Origin: Dunaliella salina
Taxonomy: Eukaryota > Chlorophyta > Chlorophyceae > Chlamydomonadales > Dunaliellaceae
Assembly (NCBI GenBank): GCA_002284615.2
Contig: MU069452.1
Span: 1 to 15,282 of the forward strand
Reading direction: 5' to 3'
Length of the DNA stretch: 15,282 bases
Shown: one piece after another, positions 8,688 through 15,282 of the stretch
Layout: every line of letters starts with the position of its first letter
Numbering within the stretch: the stretch's first letter is position 1
The notes under the pieces: model-generated
Told to the model about the DNA's origin: nothing
Seen by the model: the letters and a program-made list of their open reading frames with translations, nothing else
Databases searched by the model: none
Position numbers and translations under genes: made by a program

Positions 8688-9856
8688 AGACGAAGGTCAT
8701 GGTTTTTTTCACTTCTGGCACAACACCCATGCCCTTTTTTACATACGATGGCGAAGGCCTTGAGGTCGTTTTAGAGTTCAAATATCTGGGAATACTCTTG
8801 AGACGAGATGGCAAAATGATTGCGGCCACAAACCATATGGCACGCAACTTTATGGGTGGCATTGCTAGGGTACAGAAGGCCGGTGCTGAGCTTGGTATCT
8901 TGCACAGGAAACATGCCATGCTTTGGCTTTTTCAAGCCTTTGCGCTCACAGCAAGCTTATATGGATGCCAAATATGGGCTACAGACAAACTTTCGTATGA
9001 GTCATCTGTGAGAACCAAAGCTCATGCTTACCACACAGGCTTCCTCAAGTCTCTTTTGGGTGTTAAGAGGGCAACAGAGACACATTGCTTATTAAGAGAG
9101 ACGGGACAGATGCCCCTCTACTTCTACTGGTTCAGGTGTATTATGAGATTCTGGAATTCTCTCTTGAGCACAAACAATGACCTCTTGGGCAGAGTTGTAC
9201 AAACAGACCTACGTTTTGCTGACAGGAAAGGCAGTTGGACTCACCAGGTTGTTGCAGCCTTGAATGACATGCCCACTGCCCAGCACATTGCTGCTGCCGT
9301 TCGCTCCAAAGCCAAGATTAATATGAGTGACTTTGAGGGTGTTCTTCGTGAGCAAATCATCCATGTCTGGAGATGCCTAGACAATTTGACTCCACAAGAG
9401 CCCCATGCTTCCAGCAGAATCATGAGGACGTATCACACACACTTTGGCATTCCATTTGGCAATGTACCTGGCTGGTGGGATGCCAGGAAGAGGAACAAAA
9501 AACCTCCATTACCACTCTACTTGCGACAAAACATTTCACATAAATTATTGCGCAGCATTTCATGCCTACGTCTATCCAGTCACAATCTCCGGGTGGAAAC
9601 CCAACAGCATCACGGGAATAGGTGCCCTTACGAGCTCAGGATTTGCAACAAATGCGATTGGCACACTGTGCAAGATGAAGAGCACATTATTCTGGAGTGC
9701 CCTTCCCAGGATCTGACAGACTTGCGCAATCAGTTCCATCATTTGTTCAGCTGTGCACCTCCCGGTTGCCCAGTACGCCTCAGAGACTTCATGAACCAAA
9801 CTAATGTTTTAGAACTAGCCAAGTTTGTGTCTGCATGCTTGACATGCTGTGCCTGA
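8688..9856 (+). CDS. LINE B1 reverse transcriptase, C-terminal fragment (385+ residues open)
   Basis: The frame follows a TAG at 8685-8687, so its N-terminal truncation is at the U6 junction; the ATG at 8699 is only the first Met. It opens KTKVMVFFTSG and continues EFKYLGILLRRDGK, the post-catalytic (thumb-side) block typical of LINE reverse transcriptases. Next comes a conserved region with FQAFALTASLYGCQIWATDK and FLKSLLGVKRATETHCLLRE. Near the end is a zinc-knuckle-like C-x2-C-x9-H-x4-C (residues about 316-334, ICNKCDWHTVQDEEHIILEC). It finishes ELAKFVSACLTCCA. The catalytic FADD region is absent, so the fragment cannot act as a polymerase. It has no internal stops, consistent with recent insertion. 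Confidence 0.88.
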
Positions 9857-9911
9857 CTTCTGAGCAATGCTTTCATTTTTGCTTAAATTGGTCTGGTTAG
9901 GCCTCTATGTC

Positions 9912-9937
9912 TCCGCTCAGCTGCCCTTGTAGGCGGA
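9912..9937 (+). promoter_or_regulatory. LINE B1 3'-UTR hairpin
   Basis: TCCGC pairs with GCGGA around a 16-base loop. It is preserved in the copy at 10046-10071 and disrupted in the one near 10660-10690. In several LINE lineages a 3'-end hairpin is what the reverse transcriptase recognises on its own RNA; that role is inferred here. Confidence 0.5.
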
Positions 9938-9954
9938 TAAAGCGATGTAATCTT

Positions 9955-9971
9955 ACCTTATGTGGTACTTT
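9955..9971. repeat. target-site duplication, right copy (17 bp)
   Basis: Exact repeat of 8582-8598. Its first six bases (ACCTTA) also match the normal end of the B1 tail, so the exact element/TSD boundary could lie a few bases either way. Confidence 0.9.
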
Positions 9972-9993
9972 GAGCGCGTGTTCCTCAACAGTT

Positions 9994-10098
9994 GACATTT
10001 CTATACGCATTTTTTTGAAGATTTGTCTAGTTCCAGGTCTGTGTTTCCGCTCAGCTGCCCTCGTAGGCGGATATAGCGATGTAACCTTACCTTATTTT
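9994..10098 (+). mobile_element. LINE family B1, older 3'-end fragment
   Basis: From about 9994 this is a diverged copy of the B1 3'-UTR. It has T-rich GCATTTTTTTGAAG, then GTCTAGTTCCAGG, then CCGCTCAGCTGCCCTCGTAGG with the hairpin intact, ending GTAACCTTACCTTA. No coding sequence is attached. The U6-LINE chimera is inserted just upstream. 10099-10140 is unassigned. Confidence 0.75.
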
Positions 10099-10206
10099 AC
10101 CTACCAGTTGCAATTCTTGACTGAAGGCCTTATCCTTGCAAACCTTATAACGTCTTAGAATGAGCTGAATTTGTGTCTGCTTGCTTGAGATGCTGTGCCT
10201 AACTTT

Positions 10207-10214
10207 TGAACTGC
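10207..10214. repeat. 8-bp target-site duplication of the B2 insertion (left)
   Basis: TGAACTGC is repeated at 10612-10619. Removing everything from 10215 to 10619 restores a continuous B1 sequence, which supports this being the insertion point. Confidence 0.8.
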
Positions 10215-10611
10215 CATGTCAGCCGTTTCAGATTATGTGCTCACACCTTGCGTGCAGACTGTGCGATTTGGGCCCGTGAACAGATTTCTCCTATTTGTGA
10301 TAGATGCAGCTTGCATGAGGATCAAGATGAAGTTCATGTGCTTCTCAAGTGTTCATGTCCTGAGGCAGGCCAGATTCGGCGTAGGTACATTGAGTTGTTT
10401 CAATGGATTGATCATTTCTCCCAAGCTGAAGCTTGTGTGCAACAGGTCAGCATTCCTATGGTTTCTGGTTTTCTTTCCCAGCAGAACAACAAACCTCCTC
10501 ATTGTATTTCTGAGCTTATGGATTTGTTTATGGCTGGCGCAGACCAGTCACAGACTGATTGGCCGAACGACTTGCCTGAAGGTCCCCAAGACATTGTAAC
10601 CTAACCTAACC
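10215..10611 (+). mobile_element. LINE family B2, 5'-truncated nested insertion
   Basis: A 397-bp LINE tail whose reading frame (through 10604, stop TAA) is open. It contains SRFRLCAHTLRADCAIWARE and a zinc-knuckle-like C-x2-C-x9-H-x4-C (ICDRCSLHEDQDEVHVLLKC). It then has SELMDLFMAGADQSQTDWPN and ends LPEGPQDIVT. The spacing of the knuckle is the same as in B1, but the C-terminus is different, so it is a related but separate family. The tail is AACCTAACCTAACCT (10597-10611). It is recent enough to keep its frame but far too short to be active. Confidence 0.85.
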
Positions 10612-10619
10612 TGAACTGC
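10612..10619. repeat. 8-bp target-site duplication of the B2 insertion (right)
   Basis: Exact copy of 10207-10214, directly after the AACCT tail. Confidence 0.8.
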
Positions 10620-10710
10620 TTTCATTTTTTGCTCACACTCGTCTGGTTACAGGCCTCTATGTCTCCATTCAGCTGCCCTCGTAGGCGGGTAAAGTGACAT
10701 GTAACCTTAT

Positions 10711-11694
10711 CAAATCTCTTCTTTGAGGTGTCCCCACTGACAAGAATTTTCCTTGGTGAGACGGATTTTTATGACTCCGAGGTTTGCAATGAGGACATTG
10801 AAGAATCCCTTCAGCCGATGTATCAGCTGTGTTTCTTCCTTTCTGAAGTCTTGGATGTTAAACGTGTGGCCGGCAATAATGCTCAGCAGGCTGTGCAGTG
10901 AAACGACTTAGCTGAAGGTTGAAAATCCATGTGAACTAAATTATTTGGATATGTCAAGCACATCGCGGAAACGATTGCCATGTCCGAGAGATGGTAGCCA
11001 ACCTTCCAATTGGTACTTCTGAAATGATGAGGAACACACACCTTCATTGAGATTGTTGTTCGTGAGAAAACTGCTGCACAGCTTATGCTCACAGTGCAAT
11101 TTGCTAAGACAATAGAGCTGCCACATCTGGTCATGGTGTCCTTACGCCATGCCATTTAGAGCTGTGATAGGCCTTCTTTCACTTCCATGCATTTTTTCAG
11201 AGGTAAAGAAGGATTGTCTGCAGCCTCCAGAAGTAGGCTTTGGGGGCCATATGGCACAGTCATTTGTTGTGGCTCTAACTTATCCTGCTTCCTTTACATA
11301 CCCTGTGTATCTTGACGTATGTCTACCTTTCCTGCTACCTGCATCCCTATGCCTTAGCCATGCACGCTAGCGCCCCTCCCCACTCACCCGCCCCATGAGC
11401 AAGGGGGTTTCTACAGGCACAGGCCATTATGTTTTCGAGTGTTCAAAAGCAGAGCACAGGGAGTATCTTACACGACATTACACCCTCAGGATGTGAATGC
11501 AGCCGAACATCATCATCCACAAATGAGGACCAGCGCGGATGCCCCGGCTCTGCATTCCTGGAGCTGCCACAGCCACCCAGCAAAGGCTCGCGCCATACAC
11601 GGGCCCATGAGCACAGGGGTTTGCAGCACGCCTGCTACGCATGCACATGGGCGCCACCTGCCCTACCGGAGGCACAGCAGGCGCGCATGTGCGC
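10711..11694. other. no gene seen; 3' flank of the eL8 gene
   Basis: On the minus strand one frame reads ILQCPHCKPRS near 10740-10800, faintly like another LINE zinc knuckle, but stops surround it and I do not call it. The 90-codon minus frame at 10883-11155 has no motif. The stretch from 11695 downwards (minus-strand direction) must contain the 3' UTR and polyadenylation site of eL8; no unambiguous AATAAA signal was identified. Confidence 0.45.
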
Positions 11695-11859
11695 TTACAG
11701 GTTCTGGCGCTGAGCCAGCTCTTTGGCGATGGCGCGCTCCCTCTTCTTGTGCTTTACCTGGGACTTGGGGCCCAGGATGTGGCCACCCCAGTGCACGCGG
11801 GGGGCATCGTTGTACATGGCCTTGAAGGACTCGGCCAGCTTGCCAAACTCACGCTGGTC
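11695..11859 (-). CDS. RPL7A: eL8 terminal exon and stop
   Basis: 165 bp with acceptor CGCCTGTAG; it encodes 54 residues beginning [20 protein letters not shown] and ending [12 protein letters not shown], stop TAA (11695-11697). A minisatellite begins only about a dozen bases upstream of this acceptor, so the polypyrimidine tract is short and weak. Confidence 0.95.
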   Translation of the reverse strand, partial: DQREFGKLAESFKAMYNDAPRVHWGGHILGPKSQVKHKKRERAIAKELAQRQNL

Positions 11860-14800
11860 CTACAGGCGCAAGACATGGACGCGGGCAGAAGGCATGGACA
11901 TGGGCACATGGCGTGGGCTCAGGCATGAGAGGTGAGACATGGACGCGAGGTGAGGCATGGATATTGGCACCAATCATGGACGCAGGCATGAGAAGGGATG
12001 GACATAGGCGCATGTATGAATGAGGGCACAAGGCATAAACATGGGCACAGGCATGGAAGCAGGCACAAGGTGTTAGGCATGAGCGTGGGCATGAGGCACG
12101 GATGCCAGCACGAAGGATGGACGTAGGCATGAGGCATTAATACGGGCACATGGCATGGACGCTGGCATGAAGCGTGGATGCTAGCACGAGGCTTGCATGC
12201 GGGCAAAGGTATGAACGAGGGCACATGGCATGGGCGCTGTTAAAAGCCATAGACGCGGGCACAAGGACTGGATGTGGACACAAGGCATGGAAGGCACAAG
12301 TTATTGAGGCAGGCACATGGCATGGAAGCAGACTCAAGGCATACACACAGGCGAAACTCGCACAGCATGGACGGATGCACAAGGCATATATGCAGGCAAA
12401 AAGGGATCAAGTTCTGGTGCAAGCAGGCCATTGTGCTTCTGGGGGCAACAAAGAGGGCATGCCCAAGCTGGATTTCCAGAGAATACTGACGCGCCCCAGG
12501 CAAAGTGGTGAAGCGGCATCTTGAGGAGAGGCAAAGCAAGAGGGACAGTATTTTTGGGGAAGGGGAAAAAAGCTAAGATGCTGGCTGGCTTTTGTCTGAG
12601 TCCTCGCAATGAATGCAGTTGCCATATCATGTCTCTTGCAGCCCCAAAGGAGCAACCTCCCACAATACATAGTACTTTAGAGCCCATGACACATTCAAAT
12701 GCCCCCTCCTATGTTTCCTGAGTTTTTTTTAACACGCTGCACCTTTGGCAACACTAGTCTGAAGCAGACAATAACTACTGAGTTTCCACAACATTCCGCT
12801 GGCAAATACACCTTCACAGTCATTTTGCGGCAGCCCAGAAATTACGGCACAAATTGTTCCATTCCATTGCAATCTCCATGCTGCACCAAGGACCCACCTC
12901 GTTCTTCACAGCGGTGACTGCCAGGGCAGTGGCAGTCTTCTTGTGCACGATGGCACCCAGGCGGGCCTTGCACTGCAAGGAATAATGTGCAAAGAGGAAG
13001 AATTAGCGTACGCAGCATTACACTCGGTGTGCACAGTGTGCACAACACGACTGCATGATCACACCAGTAAGAGCTCAAGGCAATGCCTACTTCACTCATT
13101 GTCCCGCAGGCTCACCCACAGAGGTGTTGCCTCACAGGGGTAATGCAGACATGCAAAGGCTGGCTGCATACCTTTGCATTGCCTCCATAGCAAACGTTCC
13201 AGGTGCAAAATCTGTGCCAATCTATTAAAGTTGTGACAGCAACGGTTTCCAGGAGTATCAAACAAACAGATGCCTCGGAGATGTTCTCCGATGCATCCTC
13301 AAAAGCTTGTAAGCACTGGAGGATGGAAAAGATTGAAGACTCTACAGAACTTTTATCACTTGGCAAGCTCTGCAAAGGCATGCATTGCATCAAGGCATTC
13401 GTTGCACCTTTCCCCTCTGAATTCTGTGCGCCCTTGCGCGGCCTGATTCTTGGGTTTCTAATGTTTTTACAGAGTTGCAGAGGCTAAATGCCCTTACACT
13501 AAGGAGCTGTGAAACCAGCGGCGTGAGCAAGCAGAGGCCGCACACCGCTCCTGCTTTTGAAGGCCTTCAGAAAGGCCTGCTGCTTCACAAATGCCTTCAC
13601 TGATGCTGCTGTCGCTGCTGTTACTTCTCTCACTGGACAGGGAGTGATAATGAGCTTTGTGTACCCAGCTATTCAAACCCCTTCTGACAACTGGGGCCTT
13701 CCATTCCAATTACACCCAAACACCTTAAGGGAGTTTAAATCCGCTACCCTGCATGCTCAGAAGCTTGTACACACATGTGTGTCTAATGAGGTGCCTGAGG
13801 TCCTCTCAAACCCTTCCAACCACTACATTTGCAAGATCCGAAAAATTCTGTGTGGACTTGCCTCCCTGCTTTTGAATCACTTCCCCACTTACACAACCAC
13901 TTGCTCGTACTTCACTCTTTGTGTGAGGGTACTTGCACCATTAGCTGCAAGCACTTTAGCTCATGCTCTACAAGCACAAACAACTTGATGTCCGCATCGT
14001 CAATCAGGCCTGATGTGGAGAGAGGCCTGATTGATGAAATTAGGTTTTACCCTTGCGCTATTAGCTGCAAGCACTTGAGCTCATGCTCTACAAGCACAAA
14101 CATCGATGTTGTTCACATCATCAAACAGGCCTGATGTGAACAGAGACCTGATTGACGAAATTAGGCGCTTCCTCAACAATGAAGCGCCTAACCTCATTGA
14201 TCAGGCTTCCCTTCAGGTCAGGCCTGATTGAAGGTTTCGACGCGGGATTCAACGACACGGGAAACGCAACAGGATGTTTTTCAAGCCATCATGAAACGGT
14301 CCAAGAATGACCTGGGAATTGGAAGAACGGATGTGCCCTGCAGAATTATCATGCAAAATGAGACTGCCACATCAATTAGATTTAAAGTTCTCCTCAACGT
14401 GTACATTGATGGCACTTAGCGTGACCATCTTCAAAGCCCATCTTTTCAAGGGCTGACCTTTCACAATGCTGCAAGCGCCAGAGTTAGCGCACCTTCACAA
14501 TGGCACATGGCACCCCCATCTTCTCGCAGGTCTGGAAAAGCTACACCAACAGCTCAAGGGAGTCCACACATCACAGCAATCAACACCAGCTCATAGCTCA
14601 CAGCTGCTAAAGCCAGGGTTATGCACACCTTCACCATGGCAAACTGCACCCCCACCTTCTTGCAGAGGGCTGGCAGTCACACCACCAACTCAAGGGGGTC
14701 CAATTCATAGCTATTGACACCAGCTCATGGCTCATAGCTACAAACACCAGAACTACGCTCACCTTCACAATGGCATATGGCACCCCCATCTTCTTGCACA

Positions 14801-14976
14801 AGGCTGGCAGCCACACCACCAGCTCAAGGGGGTCCACATCATGGGCGATCAAGACCATCTGGGCCTTTCCACTCTCAATCAGCTGGGTGATGTGGTTGAT
14901 GCCATACTTCACCACCACAGGCTTCTTCTTGTCGGCCTCCTTGCCGGCAGCGCGGGCCTCGGCCTCAGCCTTCAGC
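11695..14976 (-). CDS. RPL7A: 60S ribosomal protein eL8 (L7a), last three coding exons
   Basis: Ribosomal protein of the large cytosolic subunit, L7Ae/L30e RNA-binding family. The partial protein joins three exons (14763-14976, 12898-12972, 11695-11859) with phase-0 introns and GT-AG borders. It totals 150 residues plus stop, about the last 55-60% of a normal ~260-residue eL8. Key blocks are [78 protein letters not shown] and [11 protein letters not shown], with a basic C-terminus. The sequence is nearer to plant/algal than animal eL8 ([16 protein letters not shown]). Codons are GC3-rich. The N-terminal exons lie past the right edge. One oddity is a Cys where Gly is usual at the second exon's first codon. 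The introns are repeat-rich; no frame damage is seen. Confidence 0.95.
11873..12400. repeat. degenerate minisatellite inside the eL8 intron (unit about 19 bp)
   Basis: On the plus strand variants of ATGGACGCGGGCACAAGGC recur some 25 times, with units of 12-20 bases mixed together (ATGGAC, GGGCAC and AGGCATG words throughout). It occupies about half of the last intron and abuts the 3' splice site region. The His/Cys/Pro/Ala-rich minus-strand frames across it are repeat artefacts. Confidence 0.88.
12401..12897. other. remainder of the last eL8 intron, no gene seen
   Basis: Unique-looking sequence between the minisatellite and the penultimate exon. No element ends or RNA gene were recognised. 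The donor of the penultimate exon lies at its right end. Confidence 0.5.
12898..12972 (-). CDS. RPL7A: eL8 penultimate exon (25 codons)
   Basis: 75 bp with acceptor CCTTGCAG and donor GAG|GTGGGT, both phase 0. It encodes [12 protein letters not shown] and [13 protein letters not shown]. The leading TGC (Cys) stands where the family has Gly (VKGK-RLG). Using the next AG would delete two residues, so the Cys start is the better reading. Confidence 0.93.
12973..13931. other. eL8 intron, unique part, no gene seen
   Basis: Open frames on both strands (for example 13203-13487 and 13557-13988 plus) show no recognisable domain. A plus frame near 13760 ([20 protein letters not shown]) is faintly like the family A LINE terminus, but too weak to call. 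A short perfect repeat GTGTGCACA x2 lies near 13027-13045. Confidence 0.45.
13932..14165. repeat. tandem duplication, period 120 bp, two copies
   Basis: The block starting CTTGCACCATTAGCTGCAAG (13932) recurs at 14052 with about 85-90% identity by eye, through GCTCATGCTCTACAAGCACA to GAAATTAGG (14164). Each copy contains AGGCCTGATGTG and CCTGATTGA words; the first holds the perfect palindrome ATCAGGCCTGAT (14003-14014). Confidence 0.9.
14161..14191. repeat. perfect 11-bp inverted repeat with 9-base loop
   Basis: TTAGGCGCTTC (14161-14171) and GAAGCGCCTAA (14181-14191) pair fully. Outside the core, CCTGATTGA on the left and TCATTGATCAGG on the right extend it imperfectly. It lies at the end of the 120-bp tandem repeat. 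There is no T run, so it is not a bacterial-type terminator. Confidence 0.9.
14465..14850 (-). repeat. ~135-bp tandem array: two decayed copies of an eL8 exon end plus the real one
   Basis: ACCTTCACAATGGCA-type sequence starts at 14491, 14627 and 14761, giving periods of 136 and 134. The third is the true exon/intron border of eL8. The first two copy about 84 exon bases (coding for DPLELVV...MGVPYAIVK) and about 50 intron bases. Both have a stop in place of the Trp codon (TAG in the left copy, TGA in the middle one), yet both keep an AAG|GT donor (GTGCGC and GTGTGC). Confidence 0.92.
14763..14976 (-). CDS. RPL7A: eL8 exon with the core of the L7Ae fold
   Basis: 214 bp. The acceptor reads CCATGCCATGTAG, and the first base completes a codon from the missing upstream exon (phase 2 intron). 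It encodes [19 protein letters not shown] and continues to GVPYAIVK. The donor is AAG|GTGAGC at 14762. Its last ~84 bases together with the following ~50 intron bases have been tandemly copied downstream in the intron. Confidence 0.95.
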
Positions 14977-15040
14977 CTACATGGCATGGATGCATGAATG
15001 TGCACGGGTTTGAGAGGTACACTACCGCATGGACCTACAT

Positions 15041-15177
<137 letters not shown>

Positions 15178-15282
15178 TCGCCCATATAGGCTCAAAACAC
15201 TCAGCTGCTTAGAACTTGAACCTCTGCCTGCAGGGCATGCGCGCATGTGTGTAGGTTTTGCGAATGTGCATTAGCATTCATG

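Larger units (their letters stand above)
8685..9954 (+). mobile_element. LINE family B1, 5'-truncated, carrying U6 at its 5' end
   Basis: This is a non-LTR retrotransposon 3' part. The coding remnant runs to 9856, then a 3' untranslated region of about 100 bases ends at the TSD. The 3' region contains a short hairpin (TCCGC at 9912-9916 with GCGGA at 9933-9937) and the tail ...GCGATGTAATCTT before ACCTTA. Two more copies of the same 3' end occur downstream (to 10098 and to 10710), which define the element terminus. The reading frame is open over its full length, so this insertion is young compared with the other LINE remnants here. Confidence 0.9.
10149..10710 (+). mobile_element. LINE family B1 copy, interrupted by a nested B2 insertion
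   Basis: 10149-10214 matches the last coding codons and stop region of the B1 element (compare AACGTCTTAGAATGAGC with 9804-9820, and GATGCTGTGCCTAACTT with 9840-9858). The match resumes at 10620 with TTTCATTTTTTGCTCAC and runs through GTCTGGTTACAGGCC and the Ser/Pro-type 3'-UTR to GTAACCTTAT at 10710. The intervening 10215-10611 is a different LINE. AACCTTAT flanks both ends (10141-10148 and 10703-10710), but this overlaps the usual tail, so it is only a possible duplication. Confidence 0.8.

Noticed and set aside
10597..10611. Telomere-type repeat (CCTAA)n
   Set aside because: Only three units, located exactly at the 3' terminus of the B2 LINE and followed by its target-site duplication, so it is the element's tail.
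10720..10890. Minus-strand CPHC motif suggesting another LINE zinc knuckle
   Set aside because: The required downstream His and Cys are not at a consistent spacing and the frame is short.
11849..12539. His/Ala/Cys/Pro-rich minus-strand proteins that look like a repeat protein
   Set aside because: All frames across 11873-12400 are open because of the minisatellite unit; they lie inside the eL8 intron and have no unique domain.
13494..13988. Possible LINE family A terminus in the eL8 intron (AQKLVHT...LSNPSN)
   Set aside because: Only a handful of spaced identities; the flanking blocks expected in that family (GVGGTIYT, LAQQLHAHS) are not present.
14161..14191. Rho-independent terminator
   Set aside because: The hairpin has no following T run and lies in an intron of a eukaryotic gene.

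Overview
This is nuclear DNA from a eukaryote, most likely a green alga or another member of the green lineage. The evidence is GT-AG introns, abundant non-LTR retrotransposon debris and CA/TG microsatellites. In addition, a ribosomal protein gene reads like plant/algal eL8 (for example [12 protein letters not shown] and [17 protein letters not shown]), and a U6 snRNA-derived segment ends in the plant-style 3' sequence (AATCGAG...TGGTCC then T's) rather than the animal one. The species cannot be named from the window.

Layout. 1-75 is an (AC)n tract, followed by one short unrecognised ORF. 970-1145, 2500-3540 and 7922-8185 hold three decayed minus-strand fragments of one LINE family (called family A here). 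4146-5165 is a decayed minus-strand Ty3/gypsy chromodomain retrotransposon (integrase C-terminal half plus chromodomain). 5705-7074 holds a set of phase-compatible candidate exons for an unrecognised plus-strand gene. 7466-7880 is a diverged repeat cluster with pyrimidine and purine tracts, and 8288-8400 has a tRNA-like SINE head.

8582-10710 is a plus-strand LINE cluster (families B1 and B2). Its centrepiece is a chimeric retrocopy: U6 snRNA sequence (8603-8684) fused directly to a 5'-truncated LINE (8685-9954), with the whole unit flanked by a perfect 17-bp target-site duplication. Downstream lie an older B1 3' end and another B1 copy interrupted by a nested, truncated B2 insertion that has its own 8-bp target-site duplication and an (AACCT)3 tail.

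11695-14976 carries the last three coding exons of the 60S ribosomal protein eL8 (RPL7A) gene on the minus strand. The 5' exons lie beyond the right edge. Its introns hold a degenerate ~19-bp minisatellite, a 120-bp tandem repeat ending in a perfect 11-bp hairpin, and two decayed tandem copies of the 3' end of an eL8 exon together with its 5' splice site. A ~120-bp alternating purine-pyrimidine tract (TG then CG) lies upstream of the first visible exon.

There is no operon logic here: one certain housekeeping gene and one possible gene sit in repeat-rich DNA. The parts with the most information are the retrotransposition junctions and the partial exon duplications. No bacterial-type genes, CRISPR array or intact autonomous element were seen.
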